From positions 1 through 64,000 of the forward strand of contig DATHKR010000083.1 in NCBI GenBank assembly GCA_035489015.1: DNA of 64,000 nucleotides. The letters run 5' to 3'. The DNA is from DATFRY01 sp035489015 (GTDB lineage Bacteria; Myxococcota_A; Polyangia; Haliangiales; Haliangiaceae). The translations under genes were made by a program, and so were the position numbers. The notes below the pieces were generated by a model. It ran no database searches. It was not told where the DNA came from and saw only the letters and a program-made list of their open reading frames with translations. This document shows, piece after piece, positions 47,448 to 57,303 of this stretch (its first letter is position 1; each line of letters opens with the position of its first letter).

Positions 47448-48136
47448 TGCGACAGCCGCTCCGCGTCTCGAGCGGCGACGAGCATCAGGCGCTCTGGATT
47501 GCCGCCGCCCTTCAGAAAGGTCACCGGGTCGTGGCCATCGAGCTCCGGGTGGTCTACTTGAAACCAGGAGGCAGCCGTCCAGGGAGACAGCGCGCCCCGG
47601 TCCACGAGGTGCTCGTGTGCGGTCGCGAGACACTCGCGGTGCTCGCCGCTGACCGCGAACTGCCAGGCGGGGAAGCGCACGCGTGCGCCTTGCGGCAGGG
47701 CCACGATGCGGTGCTCGCCGACCAGCGTGCTGACGCGCTGCTTGGACACGCGAAGGATCGCGGCGACGTCTCGTGTCTCGAGCAGACGGCCGAGGCGGGC
47801 CTCCCAGGCCTGATCGGCGACGGCCAGCAGAGCAGCGCGACGAACGGTCTGGCGGTCCGGCGCCGTATCTCCCAGGAGAGAGCGAAGCTCCTCGGCGAAG
47901 ATGTCGCCGGCTGCACCGAACGGGTCGGACGACTCCTGGTCGATGGAAGCCGTCACCTCTTCGATCTGGTCGAGCTGGTCGCGAATCGCATCCACCTTGG
48001 CGCGCACGTCGGCTCGTCTATCGACCTCGAGGGCCCGTCGCCGGGACTGGGGCGCTGTCGCGGGAGCCTGGGGGCCCACGCCTGGAGGTCTCCTGGCGCC
48101 GGAACGTCGTTTGGGCGTCCGTCTGTTGACGGCCAT
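47444..48136 (-). CDS. Xre/MbcA/ParS-type antitoxin
   Basis: 230 residues, longer than the usual ~150. Residues 1-100 are a Lys/Arg-rich and helical extension (VDAIRDQLDQIEEVTASIDQ). A helix-turn-helix-like part (DVAAILRVSKQRVSTLVGEH) follows near 130-150. The end, WTAASWFQVDHPELDGHDPV and FLKGGGNPERLMLVA, matches the toxin-binding C-terminal region of Xre-MbcA-ParS antitoxins. It should neutralise the RES toxin and repress its own promoter. ATG 7 nt after TATACT (leaderless). Confidence 0.83.
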   Translation of the reverse strand: MAVNRRTPKRRSGARRPPGVGPQAPATAPQSRRRALEVDRRADVRAKVDAIRDQLDQIEEVTASIDQESSDPFGAAGDIFAEELRSLLGDTAPDRQTVRRAALLAVADQAWEARLGRLLETRDVAAILRVSKQRVSTLVGEHRIVALPQGARVRFPAWQFAVSGEHRECLATAHEHLVDRGALSPWTAASWFQVDHPELDGHDPVTFLKGGGNPERLMLVAARDAERLSH

Positions 48137-48143
48137 GACGACA

Positions 48144-48176
48144 AGTATATGCGGAACGTCAACCTCGTCAATGACG
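48144..48176 (-). promoter_or_regulatory. promoter and possible operator of the toxin-antitoxin pair
   Basis: On the minus strand TTGACG-N16-TATACT, the best -35/-10 pair in the window. CGTCA-A-TGACG (48166-48176) is a perfect inverted repeat over the -35, and CGTCAA recurs at 48157-48162. This fits autoregulation by the antitoxin. The mRNA starts at or near the ATG. Confidence 0.6.
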
Positions 48177-48199
48177 CTCCAACGATCAGACGCCGCTCG

Positions 48200-49066
48200 T
48201 CACCCGGCCGGCAGCATCGCCCCGGCCGCGGCCAGCGACTCGGCCATCGCCATCGCGCTGCGCGGGCGCTGGCCGGGGTCCTTGCTGAGCGCGGCGAGCA
48301 GGATGCTCTCGAGCGCCGGATCGACCTCGCGCTCCGGCGCGACCACCCGGGGCGGGGCCGGCTGCTCCTCGAGGTGCAGGTTGATGAGCTCGAGGTCGGT
48401 CTCGGCCACGAACGGCCGGCGGCCGGCGCACAGCTCGTAGAGGATGACGCCGAGCGCGTAGAGGTCGGAGCGCTCGTCGCCGGCCTCGCCCATGAGCCGC
48501 TCCGGGGCCAGGTAGGCCAGGCTGCCGACCACGTGGCCCTGGGCGGTGAGCCGGGTGCTGCCCTCGAGCGCGGCGAAGCCGAAGTCGATCAGCACCACGC
48601 GCTCCTGCCCGCTGTCGACCGGCTCGAGCATGAGGTTGGCCGGCTTGAGGTCGCGGTGGAGCACGCCGACCTCGTGGGTCGCGGCCAGGCCCTGCAGCGC
48701 CTGCCACGCGTAGCCGGCCGCGCGCGCCGAGCTGACCCAGCGCTCGCGCTGGACCACGTCGCGCAGCGAGCGCCCGTTGAGCAGCTCGACCACCAGGTAG
48801 GGCTCGTTGCGCTCGGTCAGCCCGCCGCCGTACAGCTTGGCCACGTTGGGGTGGCGGATCATCTGCTGGACCTTGGCCTCGCGATCGAGCCGGTTCAGCG
48901 ACTCGGGATCGCGCGCCATGTGGCTGCGCACGATCTTGAGCGCGACGTCGCGGTCGCGCTTGTCGTCGTGCGCGGCGAACACCTCGGCCACCGAGCCGAC
49001 CCCGAGCGGCCGCACGATCCGATAGCGCCCGGCGATGGTGTCCCCCGGCCGGGCCAGCGGGCTCAT
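48200..49066 (-). CDS. soluble Hanks-type Ser/Thr protein kinase
   Basis: 288 residues: a bare kinase domain without membrane segment. Gly-loop region PLGVGSVAEVF, Lys in DVALKIV near 44, HRDLKPANLMLE near 137, DFGFA and LAPERLMG (APE). It should phosphorylate Ser/Thr in the cytoplasm. ATG 49066 is chosen because TACACT lies 7 nt before it; an ATG at 49204 would cross the divergent pyrR promoter region. Divergent from pyrR. Confidence 0.92.
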   Translation of the reverse strand: MSPLARPGDTIAGRYRIVRPLGVGSVAEVFAAHDDKRDRDVALKIVRSHMARDPESLNRLDREAKVQQMIRHPNVAKLYGGGLTERNEPYLVVELLNGRSLRDVVQRERWVSSARAAGYAWQALQGLAATHEVGVLHRDLKPANLMLEPVDSGQERVVLIDFGFAALEGSTRLTAQGHVVGSLAYLAPERLMGEAGDERSDLYALGVILYELCAGRRPFVAETDLELINLHLEEQPAPPRVVAPEREVDPALESILLAALSKDPGQRPRSAMAMAESLAAAGAMLPAG

Positions 49067-49073
49067 GGCGGTC

Positions 49074-49079
49074 AGTGTA
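49074..49079 (-). promoter_or_regulatory. -10 box TACACT of the kinase gene, leaderless
   Basis: TACACT on the minus strand, 7 nt before ATG 49066; it decides the start of the kinase. Confidence 0.5.
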
Positions 49080-49134
49080 GCGCGGATCGCACGGGACCTT
49101 GACCCGGCCGCCCGACATCGGCTATCGCAACCAC

Positions 49135-49745
49135 GTGGAGGCGCGCGAGCCGGGTGCAGCCCAGGCCGACCGACTGGTCGAGCGCCGGGTGCTTGCCGAC
49201 GCACCCGCGGTGGGCCGCATGCTCCGCCGGCTGGCCAGCGAGATCGTCGAGAAGACCGGCGGCGCGGCCGGCCTCGCCCTGGTCGGCATCCGCACCGGCG
49301 GCCTCCACCTGGCCGAGCGGCTGGCCCGCCAGATCGAGGAGATCGAGGGCCGGCGGCCGCTGTTCGGAACCGTCGACATCACCCTCTACCGCGACGACGT
49401 CTTCCGCGGCCTGCCGCGCCCGGAGATCGGCCCGACCGAGCTGCCGTTCGAGCTGGGCGGGGTGACGGTGGTCCTGGTCGACGATGTCCTCTACACCGGC
49501 CGCACCATCCGCGCCGCGCTCGACGCGCTCATGGACTTCGGCCGCCCGCACGCGGTCCAGCTCGCCGTGCTCATCGATCGCGGCCGGCGCGAGCTGCCGA
49601 TCCAGGCCGACTACGTCGGGCTGGCCGCCGAGACGGCCGCCGACGAGTCGGTGAAGGTCTTCCTGACCGAGGCCGGCCACGACCGCGACCGGGTGGTCGT
49701 GCGGGTGCGCGAGGTCGCCAGCGGCCCGGGCGCCGGGGAGGCGCC

Positions 49746-49749
<4 letters not shown>
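49135..49749 (+). CDS. pyrR: PyrR bifunctional pyrimidine regulator/uracil phosphoribosyltransferase
   Basis: About 204 residues from GTG 49135. TTG 49099 would give 216, but TATCGC 6 nt before the GTG and the usual PyrR length favour the shorter form. PRPP-binding loop VVLVDDVLYTGRTIRAAL, with GLALVGIRTGGLHLAERLA and ITLYRDD as in PyrR. PyrR is an RNA-binding attenuation regulator of pyr operons with UPRTase activity. Its stop overlaps pyrB (GTGA). No space exists upstream for a PyrR-type attenuator. Confidence 0.9.
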
Positions 49750-50767
<1,018 letters not shown>

Positions 50768-50771
<4 letters not shown>

Positions 50772-51757
50772 GCGGTGAGCTGCGGCCGCCGGTTCTCCGC
50801 CTGCGCGGGGTGACCAAGCGCTACGGCGACTTCCTGGCGGTCGGCGACCTCTCGGTCGAGATCCCGTCGGGGGTCATCTACGGCATGCTCGGCCCCAACG
50901 GGGCCGGCAAGACCACCACCCTCCGCATGGTCAACGACATCCTCGCCCCCGACGAGGGCGAGATCCGGCTGTTCGACGATCTCCGGCCGGGCCGGATCGC
51001 CGGCCGCCGCATCGGTTACCTGCCGGAGGAGCGCGGCCTCTACCCCAAGATGCGGGTCGCCGACGAGCTGCGCTTCTTCGGCGAGCTGCGCGGCCTCGGC
51101 CGCCGGGTCGCCAGCCAGCGGGCCGGCCGCTGGCTCGAGCGCCTCGACCTGACCCAGTGGGCCCGCAACAAGGTGCAGGACCTGTCCAAGGGCATGCAGC
51201 AGAAGGTGCAGTTCGCCGCCGCGCTCCTGCACGAGCCGGAGCTGCTCATCCTCGACGAGCCGTGGAGCGGGCTCGATCCGATCAACGCCGAGGTGCTGCG
51301 CGAGATCGTGGTGGCGGAGCGAGACGCCGGCCGCACGATCCTGTTCTCCACCCACCTCATGGAGCAGGCCGAGCAGATCTGCGATCACGTCTGCCTCATC
51401 GTGCGCGGGCGCAAGGTGCTGGACGGCCCGCTCGATCGCATCAAGCGCGAGGCGGCCGGCGACCGCCTGGTCGCGCTCGACTTCGTCGACCCGGCGGCGG
51501 AGGCGCGCGCGCGCGACTCGGTCCTGGCCGACCCGAGCCTGGTCTCCGCGATGCGCGCGCGGCGCGGCTACCTCGAGGTCGAGATGGCCGGCCGCGGCCA
51601 GGAGCCGGCCGACCGCCTGCTCGCCCAGCTGGTCGGCCAGGGGATCGGGCTGCGCCGGTTCGAGCTGGTCCAGCCCAGCCTGCACCAGATCTTCGTCGAC
51701 AAGGTCGGAGCCGAGAACAGCCAGAAGGTCGGGACGGCGGAGGTGGCGCGTGCCTGA
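50768..51757 (+). CDS. ABC transporter ATP-binding protein (NatA-like)
   Basis: 329 residues from GTG 50768 (GTGA overlap). Walker A GPNGAGKTT near residue 43, signature LSKGMQQKVQF, Walker B LLILDEPWSGLDP, and a ~90-residue C-terminal domain (DUF4162-like, ending IFVDKVG). With the permease encoded next it makes an ABC-2 exporter of the Na+/drug type. It appears translationally coupled to pyrB. Confidence 0.92.
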
Positions 51758-53006
51758 GTGGTTGGTGATCGCCCGGCGCGAGTTCGTCGAGCGCGTCCGC
51801 ACCATCTGGTTCCTGATCGTCACCCTGCTCGGCCCGGTCGCGATGACCGCGCTCATGGTGGTGCCGGCCTGGCTGACGGTGCGCGCGTCGCGGGAGACGG
51901 TGATCATCCAGGTGGTCGACCGAAGCGGGCACAAGCTGTTCCCCGATCTGGTCACCGGCGCGGCCCTGGCCGGCGTCAACTTCGACCTGAAGGAGGCCCC
52001 GCCCGGGGCGGACGACGCGCACCTGCTCCAGAGCATCCGCGAGGAGAAGATCAACGGGTTCCTGGTCATCCCGCCCGACGCGCTGGCCGGCCAGTCCGCC
52101 ACCTATCGCGGCGACAACGCCTCCAACTTCCGCATCAAGGTCTCGCTCGTCCAGGCGCTCAACTACGCCGCGGTCAAGGCGCGGGCCAGCGCCGCCGGCA
52201 TCGCGGCCGCGACGTTCGACAGCCTGCGGTCCCCGCCGGTCGACGTCGTCGCCCAGACCGACAACGGGAGCGGCCAGGCGACCTCTGGGGAGGCCTCGTT
52301 CATGACCGGCTTCGTGGTCATGTTCATCCTCTACATGTCGATCCTGCTCTACGCGGTCAACGTGCTGCGCAGCGTGATCCAGGAGAAGACCAGCCGGGTG
52401 GTCGAGATCGTCATCTCGGCGGCCAGCCCGCGCGCGCTCATGCTCGGCAAGGTGATCGGGGTCGGCGGGGTCGGCCTGTTCCAGCTCGGCATCTGGGCGG
52501 TCATCTCGCTCGGCCTCATCCACTTCCGCGCCGAGGTGCTGGGCCTGTTCGGGCTGAGCGGATCCGGCTTCGCGTTGCCGCCGCTCAGCGTGGTCGACGT
52601 GGCGATCATCCTGGCCTACTTCGCGCTCGGCTACTTCCTTTACGCGGCGATCTACGCGGCCATCGGCGCCATGGTGAGCAGCGAGCAGGAGGCGCAGCAG
52701 CTGCAGATGCCGGTGGTGCTGCTGCTCATCCTGCCGGTCGCGTGCGTGCAGATGGTCTCGAACGACCCGCGTGGCGGGGCGGCCCAGCTCCTGACCGCGG
52801 TGCCGTTCTGGTCGCCGGTGCTCATGCCGATGCGCTACCTGCTCGGCGGGGCCACCTGGACCGAGGTCGCCACCTCGCTCGCCATCCTCTTGCTCAGCAT
52901 CGCCGCGGTGGTGGCGGTGGCCGGCCGCATCTACCGGATCGGCGTCCTCATGTACGGCAAGCGGCCCTCGCTGCGCGAGCTGGGCCGCTGGATCCGCTAC
53001 TCCTGA
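51750..53006 (+). CDS. ABC-2 family permease (NatB-like)
   Basis: 418 residues, GTG start overlapping the ATPase stop by 8 nt. First helix at about 20-40 (IWFLIVTLLGPVAMTALMVV), a large extracytoplasmic domain (about 45-185), then five or six helices (GFVVMFILYMSILLYAV; SRVVEIVISAASPRALMLGK). This is the ABC2_membrane_3/NatB layout. Exports ions, peptides or drugs; substrate unknown. It converges with the SDR gene (10-nt overlap of the 3' ends). Confidence 0.9.
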   Translation: MPEWLVIARREFVERVRTIWFLIVTLLGPVAMTALMVVPAWLTVRASRETVIIQVVDRSGHKLFPDLVTGAALAGVNFDLKEAPPGADDAHLLQSIREEKINGFLVIPPDALAGQSATYRGDNASNFRIKVSLVQALNYAAVKARASAAGIAAATFDSLRSPPVDVVAQTDNGSGQATSGEASFMTGFVVMFILYMSILLYAVNVLRSVIQEKTSRVVEIVISAASPRALMLGKVIGVGGVGLFQLGIWAVISLGLIHFRAEVLGLFGLSGSGFALPPLSVVDVAIILAYFALGYFLYAAIYAAIGAMVSSEQEAQQLQMPVVLLLILPVACVQMVSNDPRGGAAQLLTAVPFWSPVLMPMRYLLGGATWTEVATSLAILLLSIAAVVAVAGRIYRIGVLMYGKRPSLRELGRWIRYS

Positions 53007-53788
53007 AGGAACGAGGGCGCGGCCACGCTGTGGCCGCCGTCCATCACGTAGATCGCGCCGGTCACGTACGACGCCGCGTCGGTGGCCAGGTAGACCGCCA
53101 GGTCGGCGATCTCGGCGACGGTGCCGAGCCGTCCGAGCGGGATCTGCTTGACGAGGCGGCGGCCGAGCTCGCCCGGCGCGAGCCGGCGCATGCCCTCGGT
53201 GTCGCCGATCGGCCCGGGCGCGATCGCGACCGCGCGCACGCCGAACGGGCCCCACTCGACCGCCAGTGATCGGGTGAGCTGATCGACGCCAGCCTTGGCC
53301 GACGACGCGTGGGCCTGGAGCGGCGTGCCGTGCGCCTGCAGGGTGGCGCTGAGGTTGACGATGAGGCCGCGCTTGCTCTGGCACAGCAGATCGAACGCCG
53401 CCTTGCATGCGTTGAAGGTGCCGACCAGGTCGATCTCGATGACGGTCTTGAACGCGTTGGACGAGAGCGCGGCGGCCGGAGCCAGGAAGTTGCCGGCCGC
53501 GCCGTTGACCAGCGTGTCGAGCCCGCCGAAGCGGTCGGCGCAGGCCGCGACCGCGCGGGCGAGCTGGTCCGGCTGGCGCACGTCGGCCGCCGACCACATC
53601 ACCTCGGTGCCGGTCTCCGCGCCCAGCTCGTCGGCGGCGGCGCGCAGCACCTCCTCCTTGCGACTGACCAGGCACACGCGCGCGCCGTGCGCCGCGTACG
53701 CGCGCGCGATGCCCTTGCAGATGCCGCTGCCGCCGCCCGTGACCAGAGCCACGCGGCCGGCCAGCACGTCTCCCCGGAAGATGCTCAC
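52997..53788 (-). CDS. SDR oxidoreductase, 2,4-dienoyl-CoA reductase type
   Basis: 263 residues from GTG 53788, 6 nt after TATGCT (leaderless); the longer ATG form would add ~48 non-family residues. NADPH motif VTGGGSGICKGIARAYAAHG, NGAAGNFLAPAAALSSNAFK, Ser/Lys segment QAHASSAKAGVDQLTRSLAV and YVTGAIYVMDGGHS. The Asn-Phe-Leu and NAFKTVIEIDLVGTFN pattern is that of peroxisomal-type 2,4-dienoyl-CoA reductase (DECR2), where Tyr is replaced by a Ser/Lys mechanism. It should remove double bonds in polyunsaturated fatty-acid beta-oxidation. Confidence 0.88.
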   Translation of the reverse strand: MSIFRGDVLAGRVALVTGGGSGICKGIARAYAAHGARVCLVSRKEEVLRAAADELGAETGTEVMWSAADVRQPDQLARAVAACADRFGGLDTLVNGAAGNFLAPAAALSSNAFKTVIEIDLVGTFNACKAAFDLLCQSKRGLIVNLSATLQAHGTPLQAHASSAKAGVDQLTRSLAVEWGPFGVRAVAIAPGPIGDTEGMRRLAPGELGRRLVKQIPLGRLGTVAEIADLAVYLATDAASYVTGAIYVMDGGHSVAAPSFLQE

Positions 53789-53794
53789 CCGGCC

Positions 53795-53800
53795 AGCATA
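53795..53800 (-). promoter_or_regulatory. -10 box TATGCT of the SDR gene, leaderless
   Basis: TATGCT on the minus strand, 6 nt before GTG 53788; it decides the start. Confidence 0.5.
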
Positions 53801-53904
53801 CCGCCAGAAAGCCGGAACCGCGGCCGGGTGCCGCTGTCTCAGGCTGAACACGTTGTCTGCGCGCGCGCGGCCCGTCGTCCGCAGCGCCGCCCCCGGAGGT
53901 CCGC

Positions 53905-54282
53905 ATGGTGAAACCGGCGCGCATCGCGCCATGGTCGATCTCGTTGCTATCGCTCTTTCTCTGCGCTGCGCTCGGCCGCCCGGCCGACGGTGGCCACGTG
54001 CAGCGTCGCTCCGCCGACCGCTGCGTGCGCTACAGCCAGAAGATGGAGCGAGGGCAGACCGGCGCGGCGCTGAGCCTGCGCAACGGGTGCCGCACCGCGG
54101 TGACCTGCACCATCGAGTGGAAGCTGGTCTGCGGCGGCGGACCGGCCGGCGGCGTGGAAGCGGCGAGCATGGAGCTCGAGCGCGGCGAGAAGAAGGAAGT
54201 CAGCGCGTCGGCGGCGGCGTGCGACCGCGACTGGCAGGTGACCGACGTGCGCTGGACCTGCGATCCGGTCCGCGCGCCCTGA
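53905..54282 (+). CDS. hypothetical secreted small protein
   Basis: 125 residues. Signal peptide (APWSISLLSLFLCAALGRPADG). The mature part has six cysteines (CVRYSQKM; NGCRTAVTCTIEW; LVCGGG; CDRDW; WTCDP), probably disulfide-bonded in the periplasm or outside. RBS GGAGG lies 5 nt before the ATG. No family recognised. Confidence 0.72.
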   Translation: MVKPARIAPWSISLLSLFLCAALGRPADGGHVQRRSADRCVRYSQKMERGQTGAALSLRNGCRTAVTCTIEWKLVCGGGPAGGVEAASMELERGEKKEVSASAAACDRDWQVTDVRWTCDPVRAP

Positions 54283-54588
54283 CCGATCGGGGCGAGCAGC
54301 AGCCGTCATCCGAAGAGACCGGCGCGACCCATCCGCGCCGGAACCGGGTAGACCCATTCCCGCGCTCCTGCGTCTCAAGCTGGCAGGAACAGTCAGAGAC
54401 GTAGCTAGCCGAGGAACGAACCGAACCGACCACGCCTTACGCCCCGGGTCCGTGAACGCCGAAATGGGCGGAACCACGGGCCCGGCTCTCGACCCGCGCG
54501 GCCGGGAGCCAGACAAGGGCGTGGCTGGTCGGGCGGGGCTACACTATGGTCTACCCACCGGAACGAACGATCTCTTCGGAAACACGCG
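54283..54588 (+). other. intergenic region upstream of the anti-sigma-like gene
   Basis: No credible gene. TACACT at 54540-54545 may be a -10 box giving a ~35-nt leader before ATG 54589. Several GGAACC/GGAACG strings (54411, 54471 and 54559) recall ECF-type -35 elements but are not paired with a clear -10. No terminator recognised. Confidence 0.4.
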
Positions 54589-56046
54589 ATGTTGGAATGC
54601 CAAGATATGGACGAGCTCATGATGGACTGGCTCTACGACGAGCTGGATCCACCGAGCTCGGCCCGCGTCGCCGAGCACGTCGGGCACTGCGCCCGCTGCT
54701 CGGCCGAGCTGGGCGCGCTTCGCCGCACCCGTGAGGCATTCCGCGGGCTGCCCGAGGCCGAGCCGCCCCCGTCGCTGAGCGCCATCCTCTTGCACGAGGC
54801 CGCGCGGCGGGCGCCGTCGGTGCAGGCTGGCGTGGTGGTGGTCGCCGCACCCGTTCGCGGCGACACCGGGCTGTGGGCCCGGATCGCCGCGTGGCTGCGG
54901 CCGCTCGCGCTTCACCCGTCGATCGCCGCGGCGGCGGCGCTGCTCCTGGTCGCCGGCGTGGCCGGCGCGCTGTACGTGCGGCGCGGTGCCGAGATCCACG
55001 TGCCGGCCCGGCATTCGGGCGCGGATCTGCCGCCCCCGCCGACCGCTTCAGGCGAGGCCGAGCAGGGCGAGGCGAACCAGGCATCCACGCCGGCGAGCGG
55101 AACCGAGACCGCATCGCCGGCCCCGGCGCCATCCGAAGATCCATCTCCGGAAAAGCAGCTGGCCCAGCCGGCCACGACCGCGCCGTCGGTGAGCACCGAG
55201 GCTGACGGCGACAGGGAAGAAGAGCCGGCCCGCGATCCCGAGCGCTCCAGCGGCTACGCCGCCGGCGTCCTCGACGACCAGCGCCAGGCCGATGTCGGCG
55301 CCGCGCAGGGTGTGGACCGGGCGGCCGGAGTGAAGGGCGCCGAGAAGAAGAAGACCGCGGTCCCGGACGTTCGCGACGGCCGCTTCGCCCGCTACCGCGC
55401 CAAGGGCGACGCCTACGGCGACCAGTCGCGCGACAAGGCACCGGCCGAGAAGCCGGCCCGGCTGGCGCGGAACGACCGCAAGGAGGCGAACGCGGTCGGC
55501 GGTGCCGCCAATGCCAGGCCAGCCGATGCCAAGCTAGCCAAGGATGAGGCCAAGCTCGAGGCCGGCCCGGGCGGCCCGGTCGCCGGCCGCGGGGCCGACA
55601 CGGCGACCGGCAGCGCTCCGCCAGCCCAGTCCGCTGCGCCGGCAGCCCCGCGGCCCGAGACGCGCGCCCAGGCCGCCGACGAGCTCGCCGACGCCGAGCC
55701 CGCCGGTGGCGCGCCCGTCACCGTCGCCGGCAAGGCACGCGAGGACGAGCGCGCGCGCAAGGAGCAGGGCTGGCTTCAGGCGCAGGAGGGAAAGCTGGCC
55801 GCGCTGGTGAAGAGCGGCCGCTGTCGCGAGGCCGCCACCGTCGCCAACGACATCCTCGACCGCAACGCCGCCTACTACACGCGCCGGGTCGTGGGCGCCA
55901 GGGTCGCCGGCCGCTGCCAGCGCTACGTCGGCGATGAGCAGCGCCGTCGCTCCACCCGGCGCGCGAGCAAGAACGCCGCCAGTGCCGGGAAGAAGGTGAA
56001 GGCCGCGCCCGAGGCGGACCGCGCCAGCGCACAAGAGAAGCAGTGA
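54589..56046 (+). CDS. zinc-finger (zf-HC2) anti-sigma-like membrane protein with long Ala-rich periplasmic part
   Basis: 485 residues. Residues 1-50 hold an anti-sigma zinc-finger motif (CQDMDELMMDW and HVGHCARCSAEL, the HxxxCxxC type). One membrane helix (IAAAAALLLVAGVAGALYV) near 105-123. Residues 125-400 are low-complexity Ala/Pro/Glu/Lys; the end has a TPR-like helical pair (LAALVKSGRCREAATVANDI). Such proteins usually bind an ECF sigma factor, but none is adjacent. ATG 54607 is an alternative start. Its stop overlaps the first ATP-grasp gene (GTGA). Confidence 0.8.
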   Translation: MLECQDMDELMMDWLYDELDPPSSARVAEHVGHCARCSAELGALRRTREAFRGLPEAEPPPSLSAILLHEAARRAPSVQAGVVVVAAPVRGDTGLWARIAAWLRPLALHPSIAAAAALLLVAGVAGALYVRRGAEIHVPARHSGADLPPPPTASGEAEQGEANQASTPASGTETASPAPAPSEDPSPEKQLAQPATTAPSVSTEADGDREEEPARDPERSSGYAAGVLDDQRQADVGAAQGVDRAAGVKGAEKKKTAVPDVRDGRFARYRAKGDAYGDQSRDKAPAEKPARLARNDRKEANAVGGAANARPADAKLAKDEAKLEAGPGGPVAGRGADTATGSAPPAQSAAPAAPRPETRAQAADELADAEPAGGAPVTVAGKAREDERARKEQGWLQAQEGKLAALVKSGRCREAATVANDILDRNAAYYTRRVVGARVAGRCQRYVGDEQRRRSTRRASKNAASAGKKVKAAPEADRASAQEKQ

Positions 56047-57293
56047 CCGCGCCGCGCCGCGTCCTCATCCTGGCCCCGACCACCTCCTATCAGTCGGAGG
56101 ACATCGCCGCGGCGGCGCGCCGGCTCGGGATCGAGCCGGTGCTCGCCACCGATCGCTGCCACGTGCTGGCCGACGTGTGGCCGGCCGGGGCGCTGGCCCT
56201 CGACTTCCGCCACCCCGAGCGAGCCGCCGAGCAGGCGCTGGCCGGCGGCGAGATTCACGGCGTGGTCGCCACCGACGAGAAGACCGCGCTCATCGCCGCG
56301 CTGGTGGCCAGCCGGCTCGGCCTGCCGCACGCGTCGGTGGCCGCGGCCCGCGCGGCCGGCAACAAGGCGCGCTTCCGCGAGGCGCTGCGCGCGGCCGGGC
56401 TACCCCAGCCCGACGGAGCGATCGTGCCGGCCGGCGCCGACCCGGGCCCGGCCGCCGAGCGGATCGGCTTCCCGGTGGTGGTGAAACCGCTGCACCTGTC
56501 GGCCAGCCGCGGGGTCATGCGGGCCGACAACCGCGCGGAGCTGGCCGCCCGGGCCGAGCGCCTGGCCCGCATGCTGGCCGACCCGGCGGTGGCGGCGATC
56601 GATCCGGACGCGGCCGGCCACATCATGGTCGAGAAGTTCGTGCCCGGGCCGGAGCTGGCCTTCGAGGGCATGCTGTCGCGCGGCGCGCTCCACACCCTCG
56701 CGCTGTTCGACAAGCCGGACCCGCTCGACGGGCCGTTCTTCGCCGAGACCATCTACGTCACCCCCTCGCACCTGTCGGCCCGCGAGCAGGCCGACGTGGT
56801 CGCCGCGGTCGCGCGCGCGGCCGCCGCCATCGGGCTCGACGAGGGCCCGGTCCACGCGGAGCTGCGCGTCCCGCGCGATCAGCCGCCGGTCGTGCTCGAG
56901 CTGGCCGCGCGCTCGATCGGCGGGCTGTGCGGACGCGTGCTCCGGTTCGGCGCCGGCATCGCGCTCGAGGAGGTGATCGTCGCCCACGCGGTCGGGCTCG
57001 ATCCGGGCGAGCTCGGCCGCGCCGGTGAGCGCGCTGGCGGCGTCATGATGCTGCCGGTCCACGAGCCGGGCGTGCTGGCCGAGGTGGTCGGGGTCGACAA
57101 GGCCCGCGCGATCCCCGGCGTGCGCGACCTGGTGATCACCGCGCGGATCGGCGACACCATGGTCCCCTTGCCCGAGGGGCACAGCTACGCCGGCTTCCTG
57201 TTCGCCGGGGGCGACTCGCGCGAGGAGGTGATCGCCTCGCTCCGCGCCGGCGCCGCCCGCCTCCGCTTCCGCACCCGCCCGCTGCTCGGCTAG
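56043..57293 (+). CDS. ATP-grasp domain ligase
   Basis: 416 residues, GTG start in a GTGA overlap. Pre-ATP-grasp region LAPTTSYQSEDIAAAARRLG, ATP-binding Lys segments NKARFREALRAAGL and GFPVVVKPLHLSASRGV, then HAELRV and PPVVLELAARSIGGLCGR. Such enzymes make amide or peptide bonds through acyl phosphates (carnosine-synthase/amino-acid-ligase-like). Substrate unknown. A second ATP-grasp enzyme follows directly, so the pair may build a dipeptide or modified peptide. Confidence 0.87.
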   Translation: MTAPRRVLILAPTTSYQSEDIAAAARRLGIEPVLATDRCHVLADVWPAGALALDFRHPERAAEQALAGGEIHGVVATDEKTALIAALVASRLGLPHASVAAARAAGNKARFREALRAAGLPQPDGAIVPAGADPGPAAERIGFPVVVKPLHLSASRGVMRADNRAELAARAERLARMLADPAVAAIDPDAAGHIMVEKFVPGPELAFEGMLSRGALHTLALFDKPDPLDGPFFAETIYVTPSHLSAREQADVVAAVARAAAAIGLDEGPVHAELRVPRDQPPVVLELAARSIGGLCGRVLRFGAGIALEEVIVAHAVGLDPGELGRAGERAGGVMMLPVHEPGVLAEVVGVDKARAIPGVRDLVITARIGDTMVPLPEGHSYAGFLFAGGDSREEVIASLRAGAARLRFRTRPLLG

Positions 57294-57296
57294 TAT
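57291..57296 (+). promoter_or_regulatory. -10 box TAGTAT overlapping the stop of the upstream gene
   Basis: TAGTAT starts with the TAG stop of the first ATP-grasp gene and ends 7 nt before TTG 57304. It indicates a leaderless start at TTG rather than the ATG at 57295, which lies inside the box. Confidence 0.55.
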
Positions 57297-57303
57297 GGGC
57301 GGC

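Noticed and set aside
47447..49102. 551-residue plus-strand frame opposite the antitoxin and kinase genes
   Set aside because: Shadow: the antitoxin and kinase have clear domain motifs on the minus strand.
49099..49134. TTG 49099 as the start of pyrR
   Set aside because: It would make the protein longer than usual for the family. TATCGC 6 nt before GTG 49135 fits the local start rule better, though this is not decisive.
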